Assembly: GCF_900111375.1 (NCBI RefSeq)
Contig: NZ_FOHB01000014.1
Coordinates: 1-64,000 of the forward strand
From: Pedococcus cremeus
Lineage (GTDB): Bacteria; Actinomycetota; Actinomycetes; Actinomycetales; Dermatophilaceae
Reading direction: 5' to 3'
DNA length: 64,000 bases
The notes beneath the pieces were generated by a model. It was not told the origin of the DNA. It saw nothing but the letters and a program-made list of their open reading frames with translations, and ran no database searches. Made by a program: the position numbers and the translations under genes. This document shows, piece after piece, positions 52,537-62,254 of this stretch (positions are counted from its first letter, which is position 1; every line of letters starts with the position of its first letter).

Positions 52537-53609
52537 TGCGCGAGGAGCACGACGTCCCGCTCGCCGAGCTGACGACGATGCGGGTCGGTGGCCCGGCGGC
52601 CCGGCTCGTCACCGTGGAGACCACCGACGAGCTGGTCGACGCCGTGCGCGAGGTCGACGACGCCGACGAGCCGCTGCTGGTCGTCTCCGGCGGCTCCAAC
52701 CTCGTGGTGGCCGACGAGGGCTTCCCCGGCACGGTCGTGCGCGTCGCGACGTCCGGGGTGGCGGTCGAGTCCGCCGACCTCTGCGGCGGCGTCATGGTGC
52801 GGGTCGCCGCGGGTGAGAGCTGGGACGGCCTCGTCGCCCGGGCCGTCGCCGAGGGGTGGTCCGGCATCGAGGCGCTGTCCGGCATACCGGGCTGCACCGG
52901 CGCCACCCCCGTGCAGAACGTCGGGGCCTATGGCCAGGAGGTCGCCCAGACCATCGCCTCGGTGCGCACCTGGGACCGCCACGAGCAGCGCGTGCGCACG
53001 TTCAGCAACCTCGACTGCGCGTTCACCTACCGGCACTCGATCTTCAAGGGCCACTCGCGGTTCGTCGTGCTCGACGTGCTCTTCCAGCTCATGCCGGGTG
53101 ACCTGTCGCAGCCGATCGGGTACGCCGACCTGGCCCGCCAGCTCGGCGTGGAGACCGGCGCCCGGGTGGCGCTCACCGACGCCCGCGAGGCGGTGCTGCA
53201 GCAGCGGCGCAACCGCGGCATGGTGCTCGACCCCGACGATCCCGACACCTGGTCGTGCGGTTCCTTCTTCACCAACCCGATCCTCGGCGTGCCGCAGTTC
53301 GCGGCCTTGGAGGAGCGCGCGTCGCAGCGCCTCGGTGCCGACGGGCCGGTGCCGCCCCGGTTCGCCGACCCCGACGGCAACATCAAGACCAGCGCCGCCT
53401 GGCTCATCGACAAGGCGGGGTTCGGCAAGGGCTACGGCCTGCCCGGGCCCGCGGCCCTGTCGACCAAGCACACCCTGGCCATCACGAACCGGGGTGGGGC
53501 CACGGCCGCGGACGTCGCCGCGCTGGCGCGGGAGATCCGCGACGGGGTGCGGGAGGCCTTCGGGGTGTCGCTGGTCAACGAGCCGGTGTTTGTGGCCCAT
53601 CAACTGTGA
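52536..53609 (+). CDS. murB: UDP-N-acetylenolpyruvoylglucosamine reductase
   Basis: A 357-residue FAD enzyme that makes UDP-MurNAc for peptidoglycan. TTMRVGGPA opens the FAD domain; SGGSNLVV and ALSGIPGCTGATPVQNVGAYGQEV bind FAD; the proton-donor loop is SCGSFFTNP; the C-terminal SAAWLIDKAGFGKGYG is intact. Start overlaps the hadB stop. Its last codons lie inside a 26-bp tandem duplication. Confidence 0.94.
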   Translation: MREEHDVPLAELTTMRVGGPAARLVTVETTDELVDAVREVDDADEPLLVVSGGSNLVVADEGFPGTVVRVATSGVAVESADLCGGVMVRVAAGESWDGLVARAVAEGWSGIEALSGIPGCTGATPVQNVGAYGQEVAQTIASVRTWDRHEQRVRTFSNLDCAFTYRHSIFKGHSRFVVLDVLFQLMPGDLSQPIGYADLARQLGVETGARVALTDAREAVLQQRRNRGMVLDPDDPDTWSCGSFFTNPILGVPQFAALEERASQRLGADGPVPPRFADPDGNIKTSAAWLIDKAGFGKGYGLPGPAALSTKHTLAITNRGGATAADVAALAREIRDGVREAFGVSLVNEPVFVAHQL

Positions 53610-53643
53610 GGCTCAGGGTGGGCCATCAGCTGTGAGGCTGAGG
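53592..53643. repeat. 26-bp tandem duplication of the murB 3' end
   Basis: 53592-53617 and 53618-53643 match at 23 of 26 positions. The first copy includes the last codons and stop of murB; the second repeats the same coding pattern downstream. Confidence 0.8.
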
Positions 53644-53707
53644 GTGCACGCCCTCTGACGACCGGCCCACCTGCCGCTGTCGTCAGCCGGAGCCGGCAGC
53701 ACTGCCC

Positions 53708-54269
53708 TCAGCCGGCGTAGTCCACCGCGTAGCGCAGGTGCAGCACGCCCGTCGGCAGGGTGTCGCTCGACAGGAGGCGAAGGGGCACCGTGCCGGTGCC
53801 CTCGAAGAGTCGCTGCCCGCTGCCGACCGCGATGGGGTGCACGAGCAGGGCCAGCTCGTCGAGCAGGCCCTGTGCGATGAGCCAGCGCACGGTGGTGGCC
53901 GACCCCGACATGGCGATGTCCCCGTCCACCCGGTCCTTCAGGGCCCTCACCTGGTCGGCGACCGCGGCGTCGTCCGGGCCCGTGATGACGGTGGTGTTCT
54001 GCCACGTCGGGTCGAAGGCCTGGTGGGACAGGACGTACTTCGGGTGGTTGTTGATGAAGGACGAGAAGGGGACCTCGGCGCCCTGCTGCGGCCAGTACTC
54101 CGACCACTCCCGGTAGAGGGTGTGGCACCATGAGGAAGGCGCGGGAGGTCTCCATCCCCGACTCGACGACCTTGCCCATGGCGTCGTCGAAGTAGGGGAA
54201 GTGCCACTGGTCGGGCCTCTCGACGACGCCGTCGAAGGAGATGAAGAAGTTGGAGACGATGCGGCCCAT
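53708..54269 (-). pseudogene. DHFR-like (RibD C-terminal) gene with a frameshift
   Basis: Starts at ATG 54269 with MGRIVSNFFISFDGVVERPDQW and reads in one frame to AFLM (ATG at 54131-54129). The similarity then continues in another frame with LYREWSEYWPQQGAEVPFSS and on to the family ending LLDELALLVHPIAVGSGQRLFEG. Ten bases separate ATG from the CTC of LYREW where nine are expected, so one base is inserted at 54119-54128. Apart from this the gene is full length (about 187 codons) and undecayed. It is a recent pseudogene, a sequencing error or a programmed shift. A related intact gene lies at 2764-3324. Confidence 0.85.
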
Positions 54270-54419
54270 GGCGTGCTCCTTCTGTCGGCGGGGTGGGCGT
54301 GGTCGGCGGGGGTCGGCGGGGTCGGCGGTGCGCCTCGTCACCACGCTAGACCGGCGGCGCCCGCGGTTGTCATCGGTTGGGACGGGGTCACCGGTGCAGG
54401 CCCGGCGAGATGTTCCGGC

Positions 54420-55451
54420 TCAGGCGGGGGCGGCGGCCAGCCAGGCGTCCACGTCGGCCAGCGCCGCCTTGCGGGTGCCCTCGGGAGCCCGGCTGGCCTC
54501 GATGGAACCCCGGGCGAGGGCGGCGAGGCCGGCGTCGTCGAAGCCGAGCGCCTCGCGGGCGGCCTCGTACTGCGCGGCCAGGCGGGAGCCGAAGAGGAGC
54601 GGGTCGTCGGCACCGAGGGCCACGGGCACGCCGGCGTCGACGATGGCACGCAGCGGCACCTCGTCGGGGCTGCCGTAGACGCCGAGCGCCACGTTGCTGA
54701 GGGGGCACACCTCGAGCGCGACGCCGCTCTCGGCGACCAGCTCCAGCACGCGCGGGTCCTCGGCGCTGCGCACGCCGTGGCCGAGCCGGTCGGGCCACAG
54801 CGACTCCAGGGTGGCCTCGACGGCGGTGGGTCCGAGGAGCTCACCGGCGTGGGGCACCAGGGCGAGCCCCGCGTGGCGGGCGATCCGGAAGGCGTGCGCG
54901 AACTCCTGCGTGACGCCCCGGCGCTCGTCGTTGCTCAGGCCGAACCCGACCACCGTGCCGGGGCCCTCGCCGGCGTACTGCGCCGCCAGCCGGGCCAGCG
55001 TGCGCGCGTCGAGCGGGTGGCGGATCCGGCTGGCCGCCACGACGACGGCGACCTCGGCGCCACCGCGGGCGGAGGCGGCGCGGGCCTCGTCGAGCACGAT
55101 CTCGAGGGCGGGGGTGATGCCGCCGACGAACGGCGCGTAGGACGTCGGGTCGACCTGGATCTCCAGCCACCGGGAGCCCTCGGCGGTGTCGTCCTCGGCG
55201 GCCTCGCGCACGATGCGGCGCATGTCGTCCTCGTCGCGCACACAGGCGCGCGCGGCGTCGTAGAGCCGCTGGAAGCGGAACCACCCGCGCTCGTCACGGG
55301 CGCTGAGCCGCGGCGGCCACGCCGCGAGGAGCGAGTCGGGCAGCCTGATGCCGTGCTTGTCGGCGAGCTCGCGCAGGGTCTCCACGCGCATCGAGCCCGT
55401 GAAGTGCAGGTGCAGGTGCGCCTTGGGGAGCGCGGTCACCGGACGCGGCAT
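54420..55451 (-). CDS. add: adenosine deaminase family protein
   Basis: A 343-residue metal-dependent deaminase. The zinc motif HLHLH (residues 12-16), HAGE with the catalytic glutamate, RLGHG and the aspartate in GADDP are in family order. It likely deaminates adenosine, or a related purine, for salvage; the family also includes adenine deaminases, so the substrate is not certain. The gene stands alone on the minus strand. Confidence 0.85.
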   Translation of the reverse strand: MPRPVTALPKAHLHLHFTGSMRVETLRELADKHGIRLPDSLLAAWPPRLSARDERGWFRFQRLYDAARACVRDEDDMRRIVREAAEDDTAEGSRWLEIQVDPTSYAPFVGGITPALEIVLDEARAASARGGAEVAVVVAASRIRHPLDARTLARLAAQYAGEGPGTVVGFGLSNDERRGVTQEFAHAFRIARHAGLALVPHAGELLGPTAVEATLESLWPDRLGHGVRSAEDPRVLELVAESGVALEVCPLSNVALGVYGSPDEVPLRAIVDAGVPVALGADDPLLFGSRLAAQYEAAREALGFDDAGLAALARGSIEASRAPEGTRKAALADVDAWLAAAPA

Positions 55452-55482
55452 GCCCGCAGTCTGTCATCCCGGCCGGCGCGGC

Positions 55483-56496
55483 TCAGCGCACCACGGCGGG
55501 CGACCACGCCTTCTCGATGAGCACCCTCGGCTGGCTGGTGCCGTCGGCGGCCACGACCCAGACGTTGGTCTCGGCCGCCCTGCTGCCGTCACCGGGAAGG
55601 CCGTAGACGAGCTGCCGGTCGTCGAGCCACTCGACCTGGTCGTCGACGCTGCGGCCGCCGGGCAGCACGGTCTCCCGTCCGCTGGCGAGGTCGAGCACGG
55701 CCACCCGCCAGTCGCCGGCGCGCCGGTCCTGCCGCTTCTTGTAGGCGACGTGGGTCCCGTCGGGGGAGAGCGAGGGGCACTCGGCGTCGGCGCGCAGGGT
55801 GGTCAGCGTCCGCCGCGACAGGCTGCCGCGGGCCAGCCAGTTCTGCTTCCCGAAGGACGCCGTCACGTAGAAGGTGTCGCCGTCGGCGGCGAACGTCACG
55901 CCCCAGAAGTTGCGGTCGGCCGGCCGGACCGTGCGGCCCCGGTGCACGAGGCGGAAGTCCTCGAGGTCGCTGCCGCTGCCGTCGGCGAGCGTCGTGATGA
56001 CGGTGCGGGTGGAGAAGCCGGTCGCGGTGTAGGAGTCGCCGGCGACGAACGTCGTGGTGGCGGCATGGCTGCCGTCGCGGGAGAGCCGGGCCCGGCTCGG
56101 GGTGCCGGTCAGCGGCAGCCGGCGGGGCGACGCCTCGCCGCGCGTGGTGACGGTGGCCCTCCAGGTCGTGCCGGCGCCCCCGTCCGAGCCCAGGCACAGG
56201 GTGCGTGTGGAGGTGGCGAACACGCGGTCGCAGGACTGCCCGGTGACGGCTCGGGGACCGCCCGGGTCCGAGAGCGGCACCATCGCCACCTTGCCGTAGT
56301 CGGGCCCGATCGCGGCGTTGCGGAAGACGATGCGCGGCTCGTCCTGCAGGCTGGCCACCGACACGGCCGGCAGGGCCGGGGCGGCGGCCGCCGCCTCCCG
56401 CTGCCCGTCCCGGGCCACCAGCACGTATGCCGCGGTGCCGCCCAGGGCGAGCAGGCAGACGACGACGAGGGCCACCAGCCGGGCGCGTGCACTCAT
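55483..56496 (-). CDS. membrane-anchored beta-propeller (TolB-like) protein
   Basis: A 337-residue protein with an N-terminal signal-anchor (ARLVALVVVCLLALGGTAAYVLVA) and then repeated beta-propeller blades, for example RLSRDGSHAATTTF, GVTFAADGDTFYVTAS, CPSLSPDGTHVAYKK and VEWLDDRQLVYG. The bulk should be outside the membrane. ATG 56496 overlaps the stop of the upstream exporter (ATGA), so the two are translated together and may work as a pair. Ligand unknown. Confidence 0.82.
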   Translation of the reverse strand: MSARARLVALVVVCLLALGGTAAYVLVARDGQREAAAAAPALPAVSVASLQDEPRIVFRNAAIGPDYGKVAMVPLSDPGGPRAVTGQSCDRVFATSTRTLCLGSDGGAGTTWRATVTTRGEASPRRLPLTGTPSRARLSRDGSHAATTTFVAGDSYTATGFSTRTVITTLADGSGSDLEDFRLVHRGRTVRPADRNFWGVTFAADGDTFYVTASFGKQNWLARGSLSRRTLTTLRADAECPSLSPDGTHVAYKKRQDRRAGDWRVAVLDLASGRETVLPGGRSVDDQVEWLDDRQLVYGLPGDGSRAAETNVWVVAADGTSQPRVLIEKAWSPAVVR

Positions 56497-57890
56497 GCGC
56501 CGGCCCCTGTGTCGCCCACGTCCCGTGGGCGCATCGCGGCGGAGGCGAGGCCCGGGGTCGGGCGCTCCACGCCCCGCAGCAGCCACCAGGCCAGGGGCAC
56601 GGCGACCACGAGGGCCGCGGCCACGGCATACACGGCAGGTCCTCGACCCAGCCACAGCCACAGAGAGCCGAAGCCGACGGAGGAGGCGAAGCGCGCGGCC
56701 GCCACCACCGTCTGGGTGGTGGCGATGCCACTGGCCCGCACCTCCGGCGGCACGAGCGTCGCGGTGAAGGCAGCCAGCACGCCATCGGTGGCGGCGTAGA
56801 AGGCGCCGAGGAGGAAGAGGCACGCCAGCGTCGCGGGCAGGCCGCCCACCGGTCCGGCCGCGCACAGGTAGGCGCCGACGAGCAGCAGGTGGCCGCCGAC
56901 GAGCACGCGCGCCCGACCCCAGCGGTCGGAGAGCCGGCCGAGCGGCACGGCGAGGGCGAGGTAGGCGACGTTGGTGCCGACGAACAGCAGGGGGAACCAG
57001 GTCGCCGCCAGGTCGTCGCGGCGGGCGAGGGAGAGGTAGAGGAAGCCGTCGCTGATGGTGAGCACACCGAGCACCGCGGCGGCCAGCATGAGGCGGCCGA
57101 ACCGTCCCTGGCGCAGCAGCCGCAGCGACGGCGGGGTGGGTGCGGCCGCAGGGGCTGCAGCTGGGGCCGCAGCTGCGGCTGACGTCGCGGTTGCTGCGGT
57201 GGTCATCCGGTCGCGGCGGGGGCGCAGGTCGGGCACCAGCAGCAGGAGGACGGCGAGACCCATCACCGCTGCCGCGAGGGAGGCGACGAAGACCGCCGAG
57301 TAGTCGCCGGGTACGAGCCACAGGATGGAGAAGGCGAGCAAGGGGCCGATCGCCGCCCCGGTGGTGTCGAGTGCCCGGTGCATCCCGAAGGCGCGGCCGA
57401 GGGTGGCCGTCGGCGTCGAGGCGGCGATGAGCGCGTCGCGAGGCGCCGTGCGCAGTCCCTTGCCCAGCCGGTCGACCGTGATCACCGCCGTGACGGCTCC
57501 GAGGCCCTGCGCCGCGAGGAGGGCGACCTTGGTGACGGCGGAGAGGCCGTAGCCGGCGAAGGCGACCCACTTCGGGCGGTCGGCCCGGTCGGAGAGCCAG
57601 CCGCCGAGGATGCGCACGACGGCGCTGACGCCCTGGTAGAGGCCGTCGACGAAGCCGAAGGCGAGCGGGGAGAGGCCGAGCACCGCCGTGAGGTAGAGGG
57701 GCAGCACCGCCGAGACGGCCTCGGAGGAGACGTCGGTGAGCAGGCTGACCAGGCCGAGCAGCACGACCGTGCTGCCCACGGGAGTGCCCACCCGACTGCG
57801 CACGCCCCTCGGCCGGCTCCGCACCCCGTTGCGGCGGAGGGATGCTCCCTGGCCGGCTGCAGCTGCGTCCGCGCGCGGCCGGTCGGTCAT
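56493..57890 (-). CDS. MFS transporter
   Basis: A 465-residue major facilitator with about twelve helices. FVDGLYQGVSAVVRILGGWLSDRADRPKW carries the family loop 2-3 motif, and LGKGLRTAPRDALIAAS is typical of a subgroup of putative drug or metal exporters. A long Ala/Pro-rich cytoplasmic loop (TAATATSAAAAAP...) links the two halves. ATG 57890 is chosen because the upstream GTG 57944 falls inside the preceding terminator. Linked to the propeller protein downstream. Confidence 0.87.
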   Translation of the reverse strand: MTDRPRADAAAAGQGASLRRNGVRSRPRGVRSRVGTPVGSTVVLLGLVSLLTDVSSEAVSAVLPLYLTAVLGLSPLAFGFVDGLYQGVSAVVRILGGWLSDRADRPKWVAFAGYGLSAVTKVALLAAQGLGAVTAVITVDRLGKGLRTAPRDALIAASTPTATLGRAFGMHRALDTTGAAIGPLLAFSILWLVPGDYSAVFVASLAAAVMGLAVLLLLVPDLRPRRDRMTTAATATSAAAAAPAAAPAAAPTPPSLRLLRQGRFGRLMLAAAVLGVLTISDGFLYLSLARRDDLAATWFPLLFVGTNVAYLALAVPLGRLSDRWGRARVLVGGHLLLVGAYLCAAGPVGGLPATLACLFLLGAFYAATDGVLAAFTATLVPPEVRASGIATTQTVVAAARFASSVGFGSLWLWLGRGPAVYAVAAALVVAVPLAWWLLRGVERPTPGLASAAMRPRDVGDTGAGA

Positions 57891-57924
57891 GTACACCTGG
57901 GCGCCCCCTCCCTGCGGACGCTGA

Positions 57925-57966
57925 CGGGGCCCGAACCGTGACACCTGAGTCTAGGTTCGGGCCCCG
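57925..57966 (-). terminator. terminator between the DUF5709 gene and the MFS gene
   Basis: CGGGGCCCGAACC (57925-57937) and GGTTCGGGCCCCG (57954-57966) are perfectly complementary over 13 bp. On the minus strand the hairpin follows the DUF5709 gene by about 75 bases. Confidence 0.7.
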
Positions 57967-58040
57967 TCGTCGGAGAGGGGTTCGGCGGTTCGTCCCGATC
58001 CGCCGGAAGTGCCGGAAGTGGGTGCGTCGGCTGCGCGTTC

Positions 58041-58547
58041 CTACTCGTCGATGATGTGCATGGCGGCCTCCTCGGCCGAGGCCGCGGCCCCGTTCACGCC
58101 GACGTCGCGGCCGACCATCTCGTGGTCGACGTCCTCGTGCGCGCCCTCGTCGGGGGCCACGAGCCGGCCGGCCCGCGCGTCGCCGACCTCGGCGTCGCCG
58201 ATGAAGTCGTCCTCGGCGGCGATGGAGTCGGGGTCGTCGCCGCCGACCCGGTCCTCGTCCTCGTTGTCGAGCCCGCTCTCGTTGTCCGGCGCGCCGTAGG
58301 CGGTGTTGGGGTCGGGCTCCTCCTGCCGGATGCGCTGCTCCAGGTTCTCGCCCTGGCGCTGCTCCTCCACGGTGGTGCCGAAGGCGTCCACACCGCGGGG
58401 CTTCTCCGGCGGGGAGTAGCCGCGGTCGAGCTCGTCGGCAACGTCGTCCTGGTCGAGGGTGTCGTAGGGCTGAAGCTGCCCCTCGTCGTCGACGCTGTAG
58501 CTGGCGATGTCGTCTTCGATGCTCTCGCGTCCTGGCTGATCGCTCAT
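58041..58547 (-). CDS. DUF5709 family protein
   Basis: A 168-residue, strongly acidic soluble protein. It matches the actinobacterial DUF5709 pattern: a Y-S-V-D-x-E-x-Q-L-Q-P-x-D-T-L segment, LDRGYSPPEKPR, EEQRQGENLEQRIRQEEPDP and an acidic C-terminal half rich in Asp, Gly and Ala ending in AEEAAMHIIDE. Widespread in actinobacteria, function unknown, predicted disordered. It has its own terminator and stands alone. Confidence 0.85.
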   Translation of the reverse strand: MSDQPGRESIEDDIASYSVDDEGQLQPYDTLDQDDVADELDRGYSPPEKPRGVDAFGTTVEEQRQGENLEQRIRQEEPDPNTAYGAPDNESGLDNEDEDRVGGDDPDSIAAEDDFIGDAEVGDARAGRLVAPDEGAHEDVDHEMVGRDVGVNGAAASAEEAAMHIIDE

Positions 58548-58692
58548 GCGTTCAGTCTCTGCCGGGTCGCCGCAGGGCGCAAAGGGACCAAGGCCTCAGG
58601 CCGCCCGGCCTTCTTCCCCGGCCGGACCTTCTTCCACTGCCGGGCCTGCTTCCAGCCGGAGGCCCTTGTTCCAGCCGAGGGGCAGCGCCCGG

Positions 58693-59997
58693 TCAGCCCC
58701 TCCGCTGGAGGGACTCGGCGGCGGCCAGCAGCACGCAGGTCGCCACGGCCTCCATCGCGGCCGTGACCTCCGCCAGCACGGGGAAGGTCGGGGCCAGCCG
58801 GATGTTCCGGTCGCCGGGGTCCTTGCCGTAGGGGAAGGAGGCGCCGGCCGGGGTGAGCGCGATGCCGGCGTCCTTGGCGAGCTCCACGACGCGGGACGCG
58901 GTGCCGTCCAGCACGTCGAGGCTGACGAAGTAGCCGCCCTTCGGCCGGGTCCAGCTGGCGATGCCCAGGCCGTCGAGGCGCTCGCTGAGCACCCGCTCGA
59001 CCTCGGCGAACTTGGGCGCGATGACCTCGCGGTGGCGGACCATGTGGTCGCGCACGCCCTGGGCGGAGCCGAAGAACTGCGCGTGCCGCAGGTGGTTGAC
59101 CTTGTCGGGGCCGATGGAGCGCTTGCCGAGGTGGCCGAGGTGCCAGGCCACGTTCTCCGGCGACGCGGCGAGGAAGGCGACGCCGGCGCCGGCATACGTG
59201 ATCTTCGACGTCGAGGCGAACACGAGCGGGCGGTGCGGTTTCCCGGCGGCGGAGGCGAGGCTGAGGATGTCGGCGCTCTTGGCCTCGTCGGCGGTCAGGT
59301 GGTGGAAGGCGTAGGCGTTGTCCCAGAAGATCTTGAAGTCGGGTGCGGCGGTCTCCATCGAGGCCAGCCGGGCGGCGACCTCCTGCGTGGTGACCGAACC
59401 GGCCGGGTTGGCGTAGGTCGGCACGATCCACATGCCCTTGACGCTCGGGTCGTCGGCCACCAGGCGCGCCACCGCCTCGGCGTCCGGGCCGTCCTCGCGC
59501 ATGGGCACGGTGACCATGTCGATGCCGAAGTGCTCGAGCATCGCGAAGTGGCGGTCGTAGCCGGGCACCGGGCAGACGAAGGTGATCTTCTCCTCCTGCG
59601 ACCACGGGCGGGGGGAGTCGACCCCGCCGTGCAGCAGGAGGTCGACCAGGCAGTCGTGCATCAGCGTCAGGCTCGAGTTGCCGGCGGCCACGAGCTGGGA
59701 CGGCTCGACGTGCAGGAGCTCGGCGAAGATCGCCCGGAGCTCGGCCAGGCCCTGCAGGCCGCCGTAGTTGCGAACGTCGGTGCCGCTGGCGTCGACGTGG
59801 CCGTGCGGAAGGGCGAGCAGCTCCTCGGCGAGGTCGAGTTGCGCTGGCGCCGGCTTGCCGCGGGTGAGGTCGAGCTTCAGGCCCTTCTCGCGCAGGGCGG
59901 CATACGCGGTGCGCTGCTCCTGGGCGAAGGCCTCGAGCTGCTCCGGGGCGAGCTCGGCGACGGGCGTGTGGCTGGCGGGGGCGGTCTGCTCGGTCAC
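58693..59997 (-). CDS. aspartate aminotransferase, type Ic
   Basis: A 434-residue PLP-dependent fold I aminotransferase. LDLTRGKPAP near residue 42, DVRNYGGLQGLAELR, PTYANPAGSVTTQEVAARLA, DNAYAFHHL and the PLP-lysine segment FASTSKITYAGAGVAF match the type Ic aspartate aminotransferases (MocR-like group) of actinobacteria. It should transfer the amino group from aspartate to 2-oxoglutarate. The gene lies alone on the minus strand. Confidence 0.87.
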   Translation of the reverse strand: MTEQTAPASHTPVAELAPEQLEAFAQEQRTAYAALREKGLKLDLTRGKPAPAQLDLAEELLALPHGHVDASGTDVRNYGGLQGLAELRAIFAELLHVEPSQLVAAGNSSLTLMHDCLVDLLLHGGVDSPRPWSQEEKITFVCPVPGYDRHFAMLEHFGIDMVTVPMREDGPDAEAVARLVADDPSVKGMWIVPTYANPAGSVTTQEVAARLASMETAAPDFKIFWDNAYAFHHLTADEAKSADILSLASAAGKPHRPLVFASTSKITYAGAGVAFLAASPENVAWHLGHLGKRSIGPDKVNHLRHAQFFGSAQGVRDHMVRHREVIAPKFAEVERVLSERLDGLGIASWTRPKGGYFVSLDVLDGTASRVVELAKDAGIALTPAGASFPYGKDPGDRNIRLAPTFPVLAEVTAAMEAVATCVLLAAAESLQRRG

Positions 59998-60263
59998 CCG
60001 TCAATGGTCGCAGAGCGCCCGGTATGCCGTGCCGCCGTGTCCGGAGCGCGGTCACCGTGCGCCTCGCCGGCCTGGGAGCCGCCCGGCGGGCCCGCCGCCG
60101 CGGCTCTGCAGGCGCCCCGGGCGGCGAGTTCGCATCCGGGCCTTGACGTCACGTATGCTTCATCCTCGGTTGACTTCAGCCATGCTTCCGGCGTGCCCGC
60201 GGTGCGTTCGGATGGAGGTAGGGTCGACCATCCGGAACCTGCCGCCCCCTTGGCGAGTTCCGT

Positions 60264-60336
60264 AGGGCAGTGGCTCAATTGGTAGAGCACCGGTCTCCAA
60301 AACCGGCGGTTGGGGGTTCGAGTCCCTCCTGCCCTG
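60264..60336 (+). tRNA. tRNA-Trp (CCA)
   Basis: A 73-base tRNA with acceptor arms AGGGCAG / CTGCCCT, anticodon loop CTCCAAA (anticodon CCA) and T-loop GGTTCGAGTCC. Its place immediately before secE is conserved in actinobacteria. Confidence 0.96.
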
Positions 60337-60415
60337 CGAGTAGCAGAACGTTGACGAGCAGTACAGCAACACAGCAGTACACCCACAGTGTGACGAGCCA
60401 GCGAGAAGAGGAATC

Positions 60416-60685
60416 GTGACGGACGTGAGCGCGGAGACGCGCGACTCGGGCCGCGCCAGTCGCAAGCGCGACCGTCGTGGCAACCCGTTCTCCCGGTTCT
60501 TCCGGTCGCTGAGCCTGTTCGTCAGCCAGATCCTGGACGAGCTGCGCAAGGTCGTCCGGCCGACCCGCTCGGAGCTGGTGAACTACACGATCGTCGTGAT
60601 CGTGTTCGTGGTGTTCATGATGGCCCTTGTGTCCACGCTGGACTTCGGCTTCACCAAGCTCGTCCTGTGGCTCTTCGGCGGCTAG
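60416..60685 (+). CDS. secE: preprotein translocase subunit SecE
   Basis: An 89-residue SecE of the short single-helix type. After a basic N-terminal 40 residues comes the conserved amphipathic helix ELRKVVRPTRSELVNYT and one transmembrane helix (VVIVFVVFMMALV). It clamps SecY in the Sec channel. GTG 60416 follows GAAGAGG. nusG follows after 74 bases. Confidence 0.94.
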   Translation: MTDVSAETRDSGRASRKRDRRGNPFSRFFRSLSLFVSQILDELRKVVRPTRSELVNYTIVVIVFVVFMMALVSTLDFGFTKLVLWLFGG

Positions 60686-60759
60686 CCCGCCGGGGCTCAC
60701 CACCGCCGAACCGGGACAGCACGACCCGGCGACACATTCCAAGGAAGTAGGTCATCAGC

Positions 60760-61644
60760 GTGTCCGACCAGTGGACCACCGAGAGCGACGAGGTCGCCGC
60801 CGGCACTGAGCAGTCCGTCGAGGACGTCGCCACCCCCGAGACCGAGGCCGACGCCGCTGGCGCCCCAGAGGCTGCCGACATGACGGAGGCCGACACCACC
60901 GACGAGGCCGCGGACCCGGCTGCCCCCCAGTTCGTCGCCGCCGAGGCCACGACTGACGAGGCCGTCGCGGACGAGTCCTTCGTCGACGAGACCACCGCGG
61001 ACGAGACCTCCGTCGACGAGGCCCCCGCGGACCCGGTCAAGGAGTTCAAGGACAAGCTCGCCAGCCAGTTCGGTGACTGGTACGTCATCCACTCCTACGC
61101 GGGCTACGAGAACCGCGTGAAGGCGAACCTCGAGAACCGCATCGCCTCCCTCAACATGGAGGACTACATCTTCCAGGCCGAGGTGCCGATGGAAGAGGTC
61201 ACCGAGATCAAGAACGGCCAGAAGAAGCTGGTCCGCCGCGTGCGGATGCCCGGCTACGTCCTGGTCCGCATGGACCTCACCGACGAGTCGTGGGGCGCCG
61301 TGCGGCACACCCCGGGTGTGACCGGCTTCGTGGGCAACGCGCACCAGCCGGTGCCGCTGAGCCTCGACGAGGTCTTCACGATGCTGGCCCCGGCCGACCT
61401 CGGCGCCCCGGCTGCTGCCGGTGCCGCCGGTGGTGGCGCCGGTGGCGCGGGCAAGCCCCGCGAGGCCGCGGTCGTCGACTTCGAGGTCGGCGAGTCGGTC
61501 ACCGTCATGGAGGGCCCGTTCGAGACCCTCCCGGCGACGATCTCCGAGATCAACCCCGACACCCAGAAGCTCAAGGTTCTGGTCTCCATCTTCGGCCGGG
61601 AGACCCCGGTCGAGCTCTCGTTCAACCAGGTCGCCAAGATCTGA
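60760..61644 (+). CDS. nusG: transcription elongation/antitermination factor NusG
   Basis: A 294-residue NusG. Residues 1-95 are an acidic Glu/Asp/Ala/Thr-rich extension. The NGN domain follows ([47 protein letters not shown]), then a glycine-rich linker and the C-terminal KOW domain ([24 protein letters not shown]). It binds RNA polymerase and links transcription with Rho and translation. GTG 60760 follows AAGGAAG. The long acidic arm is an actinobacterial trait. Confidence 0.95.
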   Translation: MSDQWTTESDEVAAGTEQSVEDVATPETEADAAGAPEAADMTEADTTDEAADPAAPQFVAAEATTDEAVADESFVDETTADETSVDEAPADPVKEFKDKLASQFGDWYVIHSYAGYENRVKANLENRIASLNMEDYIFQAEVPMEEVTEIKNGQKKLVRRVRMPGYVLVRMDLTDESWGAVRHTPGVTGFVGNAHQPVPLSLDEVFTMLAPADLGAPAAAGAAGGGAGGAGKPREAAVVDFEVGESVTVMEGPFETLPATISEINPDTQKLKVLVSIFGRETPVELSFNQVAKI

Positions 61645-61710
61645 CCGAGCGAGGCACTGCAACCGGGTCATCGCCCGTAGGCGTGGGCCCACAACCAGCG
61701 AAGGACAGCA

Positions 61711-62142
61711 ATGCCCCCCAAGAAGAAGGTCTCCGGCTTCATCAAGCTGCAGATCCAGGCCGGTGCGGCCACCCCGGCCCCGCCCGTCGGCCCGGCCCTC
61801 GGTCAGCACGGCGTCAACATCATGGAGTTCGTCAAGGCGTACAACGCTGCGACGGAGTCCCAGCGCGGCAACGTCATCCCGGTGGAGATCACGGTCTACG
61901 AGGACCGCTCCTTCACCTTCATCACCAAGACGCCGCCGGCCGCTGAGCTGATCAAGAAGGCCGCTGGCGTGCAGAAGGGCTCCGGCGAGCCGCACAAGAC
62001 CAAGGTCGCGAAGCTGAGCAAGGACCAGGTCCGCGAGATCGCCGAGCAGAAGATGCCCGACCTGAACGCCAACGACATCGACGGCGCCATGAAGATTATC
62101 GCCGGCACCGCCCGCCAGATGGGCATCGACACGGAGCTGTGA
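61711..62142 (+). CDS. rplK: 50S ribosomal protein L11
   Basis: A 143-residue L11. [36 protein letters not shown] is the conserved N-terminal domain; the C-terminal RNA-binding domain ends [10 protein letters not shown]-like and [14 protein letters not shown]. It forms the GTPase-associated centre with 23S rRNA. Confidence 0.97.
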   Translation: MPPKKKVSGFIKLQIQAGAATPAPPVGPALGQHGVNIMEFVKAYNAATESQRGNVIPVEITVYEDRSFTFITKTPPAAELIKKAAGVQKGSGEPHKTKVAKLSKDQVREIAEQKMPDLNANDIDGAMKIIAGTARQMGIDTEL

Positions 62143-62254
62143 CGAAGGCGGTGGGTCCCACGCTCTGCGTGGGCGGACCCGACCGAGCGCCAGCGAGGGA
62201 GGCCCGGACCGCCGAGGAACAGCGACAATTGAACACAGGGCTCTGACGAGCCTC

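Noticed and set aside
57891-57944. N-terminal extension of the MFS transporter from GTG 57944
   Set aside because: That start lies inside the perfect terminator hairpin 57925-57966, and the added residues are polar with no similarity; ATG 57890 is preferred.
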